Under the pieces are notes generated by a model. That model ran no database searches. It worked only from the letters and a program-made list of their open reading frames with translations, and was not told where the DNA came from. A program made the position numbers and the translations under genes. From the NCBI GenBank assembly GCA_028712795.1, contig JAQTPT010000032.1:1-45163 (forward strand): 45,163 bases of DNA, written 5' to 3'. Positions 16,351-24,251 of the stretch are shown here, piece after piece; position 1 is the stretch's first letter; the number at the start of each line of letters is the position of its first letter. Source of the stretch: Methylococcales bacterium. GTDB taxonomy: Bacteria > Pseudomonadota > Gammaproteobacteria > Methylococcales > Methylomonadaceae.

Positions 16351-17079
16351 ATGAAACGCGAATATCACAAGTGGTGGAGTGATCGGTTACAGCGCGATAT
16401 GGAGTTGCTGGTGTTTGGACATGCCGGCGCCAAAGTATTGGTTTTCCCTTCACGCTTTGGACGATTTTATGAGTATGAAAAATTAGGTATAATAGAGTCT
16501 TTACGGCACAAGATTGAGCAGGGGTGGCTGCAACTATACTGCATCGATAGCATTGATGTTGAAAGCTTTTACTGTGGATGGGCGCATCCCTCGGGACGTA
16601 TTCAGCGCCATATAGAGTATGAAGAATACATTTTGAACGAAGTGTTGCCTTTCATGCAAGACATGAATTCTCATGAGTGCGTTATTTCTCATGGTTTAAG
16701 TCTTGGCGCATTTCATGCCACTAATATTGCATTTCGTTACCCCTATCTATTTAAAAAGCTGGTTGCATTTTCGGGTCGTTACGATCTTACTTTGAATGTA
16801 GAATGTTTTAATGATCTATTCGATGGGTTTTATAATGAAAATATTTATTTTCATACGCCCAACCATTTTATGCCTGAACTGGAATGTTCATGGCGCTTAA
16901 GCAAGCTAAGGGAAATGGATATTACTTTCGTTATAGGCAAAGAAGATCCATTTTTGCAGAATAATGAACATCTAAGCTCAATTTTATCGAATAAAGGCAT
17001 AAATCATCAATTATTGGTTTGGGACGACAGGGCGCATAGCGGTTATTATTGGCGGCGGATGGCACCTCTTTATATCTGA
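16351..17079 (+). CDS. Putative serine esterase (alpha/beta hydrolase)
   Basis: This 242-aa protein has the shape of the putative esterase family related to esterase D and Fes: a first strand KVLVFPSRFGRFYEYE, a nucleophile elbow SHGLSLGAFHATN with Ser117, an acid candidate in VIGKEDPFLQNN and a His in WDDRAHSGYYW. It lacks a signal peptide. It follows the CE7 esterase by 27 bp and is the last gene of the run that begins with glgB. Codon use is more AT-rich than in the glg genes. Substrate unknown; shared operon position suggests the same acyl-ester chemistry as its neighbour. Confidence 0.75.
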   Translation: MKREYHKWWSDRLQRDMELLVFGHAGAKVLVFPSRFGRFYEYEKLGIIESLRHKIEQGWLQLYCIDSIDVESFYCGWAHPSGRIQRHIEYEEYILNEVLPFMQDMNSHECVISHGLSLGAFHATNIAFRYPYLFKKLVAFSGRYDLTLNVECFNDLFDGFYNENIYFHTPNHFMPELECSWRLSKLREMDITFVIGKEDPFLQNNEHLSSILSNKGINHQLLVWDDRAHSGYYWRRMAPLYI

Positions 17080-17284
17080 GCTTGCTTATTTTCAATCTGA
17101 TGGCACGGATCGCCTACGACACTTCCGAAATAATTTCTATAGGTTGCATCGATACAGAAAGCCAGTCATAGTTTAACGGTCTAAAATAAAGCCTCTCCAT
17201 AAATATTTTCGTGACTTTCGTGGATAAGCGACAGCTTTTTCCGGGTTTTTGACAATAATATTTTTAAATAACCGAAAAAGACTT

Positions 17285-17376
17285 TATAATGCACGGTTCT
17301 ACGGAGCATATCGCTCCTCCTTGCTTTACCTTCTTTTCAAGACAGAGAGGGGAGGCTTTAACCGAAAGGAAAAATA
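17285..17376 (+). promoter_or_regulatory. rpsF operon promoter and leader
   Basis: TATAAT at 17285-17290 is a perfect -10 hexamer in the gap before rpsF. A TTGACA at 17249-17254 is too far away (30 bp) to pair with it. The leader downstream contains CTCCTCC (17313-17319) that can pair with GGGGAGG (17349-17355), followed by CCG shortly before the start codon. In many bacteria the S6:S18 complex binds a structured rpsF leader with a CCG bulge; this leader could be such a site, but I have not been able to match the published fold. Confidence 0.4.
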
Positions 17377-17832
17377 ATGCGACATTATGAAATTGTCTTT
17401 TTAGTCCATCCTGATCAAAGCGCTCAGGTTCCATCGATGATTGAACGTTATAAATCAACTATCGAAGCTGCATCTGGCGCTATTCACCGCTTGGAAGACT
17501 GGGGTCGTAGACATCTGGCTTATCCGATTAAAAAAATCCATAAAGCGCATTATGTGCTGATGAATGTTGAGTGTGATCAAGCTACATTGGAAGAGCTTGA
17601 AAGTGGCTTTCGCTTTAATGATGCGATTTTGCGCAGTATGACTTTATTGCAAAAAGTGGCCATCACAGAACCGTCTGTCATTGCTACATCAACAGCTGAA
17701 GAAAATAAAGCCGCTGAATCAAGAGCTAAAGATGCGGCTGCCAGAGAAGCGGTTGTAGTGCCGGCAACAGGCGATATCGACGACGATATTGATTTGGATG
17801 ATTTTGATGCTGACGAAATCATTGCTGAATAA
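17377..17832 (+). CDS. rpsF: 30S ribosomal protein S6
   Basis: The 151-aa product starts [21 protein letters not shown] and contains [25 protein letters not shown], both diagnostic of S6, which pairs with S18 on the platform of the small subunit. It is longer than typical S6 (about 95-135 aa) because of an Ala/Glu linker and a very acidic tail ([17 protein letters not shown]). The tail is reminiscent of the glutamate-rich C terminus that RimK extends in E. coli S6. AAAGGA precedes the ATG. It is the first gene of rpsF-rpsR-(membrane protein)-rplI. Confidence 0.97.
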   Translation: MRHYEIVFLVHPDQSAQVPSMIERYKSTIEAASGAIHRLEDWGRRHLAYPIKKIHKAHYVLMNVECDQATLEELESGFRFNDAILRSMTLLQKVAITEPSVIATSTAEENKAAESRAKDAAAREAVVVPATGDIDDDIDLDDFDADEIIAE

Positions 17833-17866
17833 CGCTTGATAACTAATTGGATTTGAGGAAATTATT

Positions 17867-18094
17867 ATGGCACGTAACATCAGACGCAAAAAATTCTGCC
17901 GGTTCAGTACAGAAGGCGGCACAGAGATCGATTATAAAGATCTGGATTTATTAAGCGATTATATTACTGAAACTGGCAAAATTGTCCCTAGCCGTATCAC
18001 AGGAACAAGCGCCAAGTATCAAAGGCAATTATGTGTTGCAATTAAACGCGCCCGTTTTATTGCATTGCTGCCGTTTTGCGACGCACACAAATAA
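17867..18094 (+). CDS. rpsR: 30S ribosomal protein S18
   Basis: The 75-aa protein has the S18 core: [12 protein letters not shown] at the N terminus, [35 protein letters not shown], then the basic end [14 protein letters not shown]18 forms the S6:S18 heterodimer in the 30S platform. It lies 34 bp after rpsF with GAGG before its ATG. The Cys in KKFCRF is common in Zn-type S18 proteins, but the other ligands are absent. Confidence 0.97.
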   Translation: MARNIRRKKFCRFSTEGGTEIDYKDLDLLSDYITETGKIVPSRITGTSAKYQRQLCVAIKRARFIALLPFCDAHK

Positions 18095-18112
18095 CATAAC
18101 CGGAGAGGGGCA

Positions 18113-19015
18113 GTGAATTTTTTAGCGACATACATAATGCGGGGCAGGATACAAGCCATGATCGTGGCTTCTTCCCTCGCGCTATTGTCACTAATGATGC
18201 CCCCGGTGAGTGTTGTAAGTTCAGCTACCGTTGCTCTAGTCACTTTAAGGCGGGGTGCATCCGAAGGGTTGACTATTTTAGTCTGCTCCAGTGTGGCAGC
18301 CGGGCTGTTAGGTTTACTGGCCATCGGCAATTACCAGTTTGCATTGCTTTATGTAATGGTTCTGTGGTTGCCGGTCTGGCTGATTTCTATCGTTTTAAGA
18401 GAAGGCCAGCATTTGTCTCTGGCGGTTGAAATTGCGATATTAATCGGCATCTTCGGCGTTATAGGTTTTTACCTGTATACGCCAGAGCCAGCAGCGATGT
18501 GGAAAGCTGTCCTTTCGCAAATGGTTCCGGCAGACGCACCTGTTGCTGATATTCAGCGCACTATCGACATTCTTGCCCATTACATGACTGGCGTCGTTGC
18601 AGCCGGTTCAGTATTAGGCTTGTTATTAGGCTTGTTTCTGGGGCGGTGGTGGCAAGCGAACCTTTATAACCCGGGCGGTTTCAAGCAAGAGTTTTTGGCA
18701 TTGGATACCAAGCCGAGGCTCTCAATAGGCAGTATTGCGGTCGTGGCCATTGCCTTGACAAGCCCTGGCGTTATCTCTGAAATAGCCTGGAATGTCAGTA
18801 TCTTGCTCTTTGTGTTATACACAGTGACCGGAACGTCTGTATTACATACCGTGTTCTCAAAGATGAAATTGGGTCGTTATATGGTGCCGATGCTCTACAT
18901 AACCCTGTTTTTGATACCCCATGCAATGTTACTTGTTGCACTGGTTGGTTTGAGTGACCCTTGGCTGGACTTACGAAAAAAAAAATCGGATCAACACACG
19001 CCTGATGGCGTATAA
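18113..19015 (+). CDS. DUF2232-like multi-pass membrane protein
   Basis: The 300-aa protein has about eight hydrophobic segments and no enzymatic motif. A membrane protein of this size sits between rpsR and rplI in several gammaproteobacteria (YybS/DUF2232-like), and its position here, 18 bp after rpsR and 36 bp before rplI, fits. The GTG start has GGAGAGGGG directly upstream. The C terminus is strongly basic (LRKKKSDQH), probably cytoplasmic. Function is unknown; co-expression with ribosomal proteins is the only hint. Confidence 0.75.
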   Translation: MNFLATYIMRGRIQAMIVASSLALLSLMMPPVSVVSSATVALVTLRRGASEGLTILVCSSVAAGLLGLLAIGNYQFALLYVMVLWLPVWLISIVLREGQHLSLAVEIAILIGIFGVIGFYLYTPEPAAMWKAVLSQMVPADAPVADIQRTIDILAHYMTGVVAAGSVLGLLLGLFLGRWWQANLYNPGGFKQEFLALDTKPRLSIGSIAVVAIALTSPGVISEIAWNVSILLFVLYTVTGTSVLHTVFSKMKLGRYMVPMLYITLFLIPHAMLLVALVGLSDPWLDLRKKKSDQHTPDGV

Positions 19016-19051
19016 ATAAACGGCTAATAACCGAAAGGCGAGGATTAAAAG

Positions 19052-19501
19052 ATGGAAGTTATTCTTCTTGAAAAGGTAGCAAACTTGGGTAACCTGGGCG
19101 ATAAAGTCATCATTAAACCGGGTTATGGCAGAAACTATCTTGTTCCACAAGGTAAAGCAGTTCCTGCAACGGCTAGTAAAATAGCTGAATTTGAAGCGCG
19201 TCGCGCTGAACTTGAAAAGGCAGCAGCCGAAAAGCTCAGTGCCGCTCAAAAGCTGGGTAATGAGCTGAATAAACTTCAAATTGTCATTACCCAAAAAGCG
19301 GGTGACGAAGGAAGGCTGTTTGGTTCAGTCGGCACGCACAATATTGCTGAAGCTATTACAGTAGCGGGTATTGCGATCGAAAAACATCAAATTCGTTTGC
19401 CGAATGGAGCCATTCGCCATATTGGCGAGTATCCTATCGACATCAATTTACACTCTGATGTTATAGTCACGCTGACGATTAAAGTTGCTGCCGAAGCATA
19501 A
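19052..19501 (+). CDS. rplI: 50S ribosomal protein L9
   Basis: The 149-aa protein begins MEVILLEKVANLGNLGDKV and GYGRNYLVPQGKAVPAT, the L9 N-terminal domain; a long helix (EFEARRAELEKAAAEKLSAAQ) connects to the C-terminal domain (GDEGRLFGSVGTHNIAEAI). L9 binds 23S rRNA near the L1 stalk. Length is standard. AAAGGCGAGG precedes the start. It closes the rpsF operon and is followed directly by a palindromic repeat. Confidence 0.97.
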   Translation: MEVILLEKVANLGNLGDKVIIKPGYGRNYLVPQGKAVPATASKIAEFEARRAELEKAAAEKLSAAQKLGNELNKLQIVITQKAGDEGRLFGSVGTHNIAEAITVAGIAIEKHQIRLPNGAIRHIGEYPIDINLHSDVIVTLTIKVAAEA

Positions 19502-19507
19502 TTAACT

Positions 19508-19571
19508 AAGGTGAAAGGTGAAAGGCAAAAGGTGAAAGCAACAGCTTTTTTTACCTTGAGCCTTGAGCCTT
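19508..19571. repeat. Imperfect palindromic repeat between rplI and waaA
   Basis: The left half is three copies of an AAGGTGAA-like unit plus AAGGCAAAAGG; the right half carries TTACCTTGAGCCTTGAGCC, its approximate inverse complement, around a small centre AGCAACAGCT. It begins 7 bp after the rplI stop and ends 6 bp before the waaA start. It resembles the repeats at 2719-2776 and 31965-32018. Confidence 0.6.
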
Positions 19572-19576
19572 AAACA

Positions 19577-20836
19577 TTGCGTTTTTTTTATTCCTGCCTC
19601 TTTTACCTGTTAATTCCTTTTATACTTTTGCGCCTCCTCTGGCGTGGTATAAAAGCCCCTGCCTATCGATGCCGATGGGGCGAACGTTTCGCTTTATATA
19701 ATAAAAAATTTCCTCAGGGAGTTATCTGGTTTCACGCCGTCTCCGTAGGCGAGTCCGAGGCTTTATTCCCCCTTGTCAGGCAAATACAAAAGCAACATCC
19801 GGCTGCCAAACTGTTAATTACCACCACCACGCCTACCGGATCCGCCCGGGTTAAAGCGGTGTTGCAGGAAACCGTTGAGCATGTCTATTTGCCTTATGAC
19901 TTACCCGGCGCAATCAATCGGTTTATGCGCTGTTTTAAGCCGAAGCTGGCGGTTATTATGGAAACCGAAATTTGGCCAAATCTTTTCGTGTGCTGTGGAA
20001 AAAATGGCATCCCTTTATACATTATTAATGCCCGGTTATCCGAAAAATCAGCGCGCGGTTATCAAAAAATCCCATCATTGGTTCATCCCGCATTAGCACA
20101 AGTAAGCTGCATTGCAACACAGACACAAGATGACGCAAACCGCTTTCTTGCCATAGGCGCAGACAGTGCAAAAGTCCTTACGTTGGGCAACATAAAGTTT
20201 GATGTTGAAATTCCACAGTCAACCTTTGCACAAGGCTTTCAAATAAAAGCTGATTTATTTAGAGGCCGGTTTGTATGGCTGATTGCCAGCACCCATAAAG
20301 ACGAAGAAGAAATCTTTTTGGAAATTTATAAAGAAATTAAGCAAAAAATCCCCGAATTATTACTGGTCATCGTACCCAGGCATCCAGAGCGTTTTTCAGA
20401 CGTTAAAAAACTGTGCGAGCAGTTTCAGCTTGGTGTAACCATGCGTACGGCAGATGCTAGAATTCACACATTAACCGATGTTTATTTGGTTGACACCATG
20501 GGTGAGTTGAAAATGTTGTATGCGGCCTCGGATGTTGCTTTTGTCGGCGGCAGCATGGTGCCCAGCGGTGGTCATAATATTCTGGAGTGTTCCGCAGTCG
20601 GTGTTCCCGTCATGTTTGGTCCCCACATGGCCAACTTTAAGGAAATTGCATGCGGCGTGTTAAGCCATAATGCAGCCATTCAATGTCAAAATAAAGGTGA
20701 CATAATTCATGCAATTTTGGCATTATATGAACAGCCAGCCTACAGGGAAGGATTAGCAGAAAAAGGAAAATCATTTGTCCTCCAGAATCAGGGGGCGGTT
20801 GCAAGAATTTTCGCAATGCTTGATCAAGTTATTTAA
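19577..20836 (+). CDS. waaA: 3-deoxy-D-manno-octulosonic acid (Kdo) transferase
   Basis: The 419-aa enzyme transfers Kdo from CMP-Kdo to lipid IVA at the inner face of the cytoplasmic membrane, a core step of LPS synthesis. It opens with a membrane anchor (FYSCLFYLLIPFILLRLLW), then RCRWGERF, WFHAVSVGESEA, TTTTPTGSARV, VIMETEIWPN and the C-terminal FVGGSMVPSGGHNILE block typical of GT30. The only start that gives the normal N terminus is TTG at 19577; a stop codon lies two codons upstream in frame. This start directly abuts a palindromic repeat, and no good ribosome site is present. Its Kdo substrate is made by kdsD/kdsC encoded elsewhere in the window. Confidence 0.95.
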   Translation: MRFFYSCLFYLLIPFILLRLLWRGIKAPAYRCRWGERFALYNKKFPQGVIWFHAVSVGESEALFPLVRQIQKQHPAAKLLITTTTPTGSARVKAVLQETVEHVYLPYDLPGAINRFMRCFKPKLAVIMETEIWPNLFVCCGKNGIPLYIINARLSEKSARGYQKIPSLVHPALAQVSCIATQTQDDANRFLAIGADSAKVLTLGNIKFDVEIPQSTFAQGFQIKADLFRGRFVWLIASTHKDEEEIFLEIYKEIKQKIPELLLVIVPRHPERFSDVKKLCEQFQLGVTMRTADARIHTLTDVYLVDTMGELKMLYAASDVAFVGGSMVPSGGHNILECSAVGVPVMFGPHMANFKEIACGVLSHNAAIQCQNKGDIIHAILALYEQPAYREGLAEKGKSFVLQNQGAVARIFAMLDQVI

Positions 20837-20947
20837 TATTCAATCTCTACCCGTCTTACTTACAAGTCCTTATTTTCACGCTAAAAAACAAACAAATCAC
20901 AAAACGTAAGCATATCTTTGCACGCTTTATGGTAAAATCTAAATAAT

Positions 20948-21024
20948 GCCCCGATAGCTCAGCTGGATAGAGCGGTCCCCTCCTAAGGGACAGGCCGGTG
21001 GTTCAATTCCGCCTCGGGGCACCA
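20948..21024 (+). tRNA. tRNA-Arg (anticodon CCT)
   Basis: A full cloverleaf is readable: acceptor GCCCCGA/TCGGGGC, D-arm GCTC..GAGC, anticodon stem GTCCC/GGGAC around the loop CTCCTAA (anticodon CCT, decoding AGG), a 5-nt variable loop, T-arm GGTGG/CCGCC with loop TTCAATT, discriminator A at 21021 and encoded CCA at 21022-21024. TAAAAT at 20933-20938 is a plausible -10. Accessory DNA begins soon after the 3' end. Confidence 0.97.
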
Positions 21025-21175
21025 ATTAAATCAATAAGATAACAATTATTGATGATTACATGAAAAGTCTGTAAGTGAACTGCAAGTGCTGGAATAGCAA
21101 CAAACTACTGCTTGTGTTGACCCTGGTTACTGGTTAACTATCTCCATCAGGCTTGAATTGCAGTGATAACTTTTT

Positions 21176-22022
21176 TGGTAGTCCCTACAAATCAATGCAG
21201 GTTGATTTATATCAACGTGTTACCGGAATAGGCATCACGAATAAGAATCTCCAAGTTAATGCCTCTTGAGTTAATCCCATTGCCATGGCAGGTGTTCGGT
21301 GCCTCCATTTTTTTTGAAATCGCGACACGCCAGGAAGTGTAAGTGGCAACCTTAAGCTTTTATGATGGCATCGATAGTTGTAGTCATAGAGATTAATCCA
21401 AAGGATATTCGTAAAATTCGCTTTCTTTTTACAATAACCCAATGTTTTCCTTTGCAAATAAGATACCCGTAGTCTTAACGTCAGATTAAAGCGCTAACGG
21501 GTTGTTTTTGTTTCTCAAAAACGACCACAACTCATCCATCTGGATAAACAGAACAGTCAATGTTATCGATAAACAGATAACATCATGAAATAGATTGGCT
21601 TTTTTGCTCATGCCCCGTTGCCATGTTGCAATGGTTCGGGGATCTTTGAGCAACACATCCGCTATGGCGTCAGCCGATAAGCCATAGCAGGTTAACTTAC
21701 TCGTTTGTTCATATTCTTTGAAGCTGCCGTGCTTACCAAATAAATCACAGTACCCCGTTTCAGAAAAGCGGTGCTTTCCTTTCCCGCAGTTAAACATTTG
21801 CCGAACGACTCCATCATTTTTGGTCGTGTAGACGCCATCCTTGGTTATATTGTTATCCAATGATTGGTAGCAAGGACAGTCGCGTCTTGGGCAAAATAAT
21901 TTTGACTCAATATTAGGTTTGGCGGGGGCGTGGTTCATGCCATAAGTTCTGCGAAGTTTGGCACTACACTATGTCAAAATTCGATTAATATTACCACCTG
22001 CATTGATTTGTAGGGACTACCA
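21176..22022. mobile_element. Degenerate IS element with 27-bp perfect inverted repeats
   Basis: The ends TGGTAGTCCCTACAAATC... (21176-21202) and its exact inverse complement (21996-22022) are 27-bp perfect terminal inverted repeats. The 847-bp interior carries a broken transposase gene on the minus strand. No target-site duplication is evident: flanks are CTTTTT on the left and ACATTA on the right. The intact ends suggest the element could still be moved in trans. It is the first element of the accessory stretch after tRNA-Arg. Confidence 0.8.
21212..21938 (-). pseudogene. Broken IS1-like transposase
   Basis: The 5' part (ATG at 21938, 150 codons) has a zinc-finger-like N terminus (CPRRDCPCYQS, FNCGKGKHRFSE), a helix-turn-helix-like segment (LSADAIADVLLKDPRTIATWQRG) and then the catalytic-domain start FIQMDELWSFLRNK, after which the frame stops. 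The 3' part (21457-21212) encodes DYNYRCHHKSLRLPL and KWRHRTPAMAMGLT, which resemble the C-terminal end of the same kind of enzyme. The central catalytic segment between them is missing, so the gene is internally deleted. The IS1-like label rests on the zinc finger plus MDELWSF; the C-terminal part also occurs in other unnamed groups. Confidence 0.65.
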
Positions 22023-22086
22023 ACATTAGACAAAAAAACCTTCTTAGAGAAATACAAGCGGAGGCTAGGCTCAAGGCTTCGTTTAT

Positions 22087-22270
22087 GGCGGATTGCTATC
22101 GCGAATCCGCCTTACAGCTTTACGGATTGCACCTTACGCGTTGGAAATATGGAACCCGCGCCCCAACAAGCTTATTCTGGCCCAAAGTCGGCGACAGCGT
22201 ATTGCGCCAACAGCAGAGTTCAACATCCGGCGCAATACGGTTATCGCCCCTCGCGCCCTACGGGTTGCGC
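22087..22270. repeat. REP-like palindromes overlapping the end of a gene
   Basis: Two palindromes are clear: GGCGGATT (22087-22094) with AATCCGCC (22104-22111), and CGTATTGCGCC (22198-22208) with GGCGCAATACG (22229-22239). The block continues with CCCTACGGGTTGCGCC into the last codons of the minus-strand secreted protein gene. Such GC-rich palindromes are typical of dispersed extragenic repeats. Confidence 0.6.
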
Positions 22271-23424
22271 CTTATGCATTGGTGATCCCAAGGTTTCTGT
22301 AAAATCAACTGCAGGTCTGTGGCGAAACGCAACCAGGATCTGGCGATAAAGACTTGATTAGTGTCTGCATCCAGTCGTTGCAGGGTGCTGTCATCAAAGT
22401 TCAGAGGAGGTTCCATCTGGGAATGTTCCAGTACCGCAATGGCATGGTCCAGCACATTATTGCCTGGGGTGTCCGGTCCAAGGCCCTCATCCACCCATCC
22501 TTGGCCATAATATGTACTCGGATCGATTGAATTCGGAAAAATGGGCAGCCCCCGTTGGTTATCGAGAATGTGAATGTTTCCATTCGCATCTCTCGAATTT
22601 AGAAGAGCCATGTCATAGGTATTGTTACGACGGGCAAGCTCGGTTCCTTGCGTGGCAAGTTTGGGATCTTCTTTCAGAAATTGCAACTGGGTCAAGGTAG
22701 TTAAACCCGTTGCAACCAGTTCTTCTTTAAGGTAGTCGGCAATATCCTGGTGGAGTGTTTCATGGCCCAGCCAAGGAGACAGTAGTCTGGGGTCTTCGTA
22801 CTGGTATTTCTCATTGACCACAATCTCAAGCGTTGAGAGAACCATGGCGATGGCTCTGGGATTTGGAGGCGTTCCAAAATAAACACTGGGATATATCCCA
22901 TTCCTGATGGCATCCCAACTGCCTTCCAGCGGGGTGCCCAACAGCATCGCATAACCGGCGCGCAGGCGGGAATCCGGGATGATACTTTTAACGATGGGAT
23001 CATTGAAGAATGCCAGACCTTCCTTTGCTTTGTCTGTTGGGTTGCCATTATACATAATACTAAAGCGATTGAGCAGAGTCTTGGCGATTTGCCGTTGCAG
23101 TTCTTGATCGGTGACCGGTTTCGGTGGCGCTGCTGCCGGTTGCATGGGAGTGCCGTTGGGGTAAACACTGGGGTTAAAAAGGTCGATATTATTAGGGGCA
23201 AAAGGCGGGCCTTTCAAGATAGCCAGGTACCCGTCGTCCCTGTCCGGGCATACCCGAACATCCTGCGGTATAAAATAATTTTTCGAAGACAGGGTGGCGG
23301 TATCAAATATGACGTCAGTATTTAATGCCGGATTGCCTGTGGCGGCGCTGGCCAACCCTGCGCTACCGCATAATCCAAGAACCAACCAAAACGTTGTAAA
23401 AAATTTAACAATATACAGTTTCAT
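22258..23424 (-). CDS. Secreted protein with HExxH motif, function unknown
   Basis: The 388-aa product has a signal peptide (KFFTTFWLVLGLCGSAGLASA, cleavage near ASA-ATG) and a mature domain I cannot place in a family. It contains LGHETLHQDIADYLKEEL, a match to the HExxH zinc-metallopeptidase motif; a third ligand cannot be assigned by eye, so peptidase activity is only a possibility. A Pro-rich linker (AAAPPKPVTD) separates the first 90 residues. The last residues (HQCIRRNP) and the stop codon are encoded by the repeat block described for 22087-22270, so the native C terminus may have been replaced. It is in the accessory region with its own upstream gap. Confidence 0.7.
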   Translation of the reverse strand: MKLYIVKFFTTFWLVLGLCGSAGLASAATGNPALNTDVIFDTATLSSKNYFIPQDVRVCPDRDDGYLAILKGPPFAPNNIDLFNPSVYPNGTPMQPAAAPPKPVTDQELQRQIAKTLLNRFSIMYNGNPTDKAKEGLAFFNDPIVKSIIPDSRLRAGYAMLLGTPLEGSWDAIRNGIYPSVYFGTPPNPRAIAMVLSTLEIVVNEKYQYEDPRLLSPWLGHETLHQDIADYLKEELVATGLTTLTQLQFLKEDPKLATQGTELARRNNTYDMALLNSRDANGNIHILDNQRGLPIFPNSIDPSTYYGQGWVDEGLGPDTPGNNVLDHAIAVLEHSQMEPPLNFDDSTLQRLDADTNQVFIARSWLRFATDLQLILQKPWDHQCIRRNP

Positions 23425-23690
23425 ATTACGCCCTCTTTTACATGAGTAGGCAATAAATCCGAATAATTGGTAATTTCATTAGGCGTGATAATTTTACTAA
23501 ACTTTTAAATTATCAAAATCAAGCTATCACCTTTTAAAAACTTCAGCAAGTTTTTATTTTTACACTTGCAGGATTTAGGTTGTTAAATTTTGTTACAACG
23601 GCTAACATTATGCCATCAATCAGATCAAGCAAACGCTTGCGCGCTCCTTGTCTGACTCGTTAGCCCAGTACATACAGGGATTGAGAGTTC

Positions 23691-24143
23691 ATGTCAGAAA
23701 GAATCAATCTTGGTAAATCCGCTCCAGCGCTTTACCAAGCAGTCATTGGCCTTGAGAAGCTGGCGGCTGAGGCCGTTGCTTCCGCAAGCATCCCGGATGG
23801 CTTTGCACATCTGTTGCGCCTTCGTGCATCCCAACTCAACCAGTGCGCATTCTGTATCAGGATGCATACTCAAGATGCCCTATCCAGTGGCGAATCAAAC
23901 GATCGCATAAGCATCTTGGCAGCCTGGCGGGAAACCGGGTATTTCACTGAAAAGGAACGCTCATCATTGGCACTGGTAGAAGCGATTACACTGATCTCTG
24001 ACGGGCAAGTGCCAGATGCCATCTATGAGCAAGCAGCAGCCAATCTGTCAAAAGATGAAATATCGGCTGTCGAGTGGCTTGCGGTAGTCATCAATGCCTG
24101 GAATCGCATTGCCACTTCCAGCCGTTATCCTGTGAAGGCGTGA
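23691..24143 (+). CDS. Carboxymuconolactone decarboxylase/AhpD-family protein
   Basis: The 150-aa protein has the AhpD-like core with the redox motif CAFCIRMHTQDA (CxxC...H), preceded by LLRLRASQLNQ and followed by AAWRETGYFTEKERSSLALVEAITL. Members of this family act as peroxidase-type disulfide reductants or gamma-carboxymuconolactone decarboxylases; the CxxC with following His favours the first. No partner peroxiredoxin is next to it. It is cytoplasmic. It starts the plus-strand run 23.7-26.1 kb, whose next genes have distinctly higher G+C. Confidence 0.85.
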   Translation: MSERINLGKSAPALYQAVIGLEKLAAEAVASASIPDGFAHLLRLRASQLNQCAFCIRMHTQDALSSGESNDRISILAAWRETGYFTEKERSSLALVEAITLISDGQVPDAIYEQAAANLSKDEISAVEWLAVVINAWNRIATSSRYPVKA

Positions 24144-24251
24144 GCATGGCTATAGATTCATTCAAGCTAAAGGCCGCTTCCCGGCTCGGCTTAATTACAG
24201 GAGTTAAACACACTGTCCCCCACTTGCGGGCGACAAATTGTGAGGTATGCT

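Noticed and set aside
17249..17290. TTGACA with TATAAT as an rpsF promoter pair
   Set aside because: The 30-bp spacer is too long; only the TATAAT is kept as a likely -10.
22085..22349. Three overlapping plus-strand frames of about 66-69 codons
   Set aside because: They are made by the palindromic repeat block and the antisense of the secreted protein gene.
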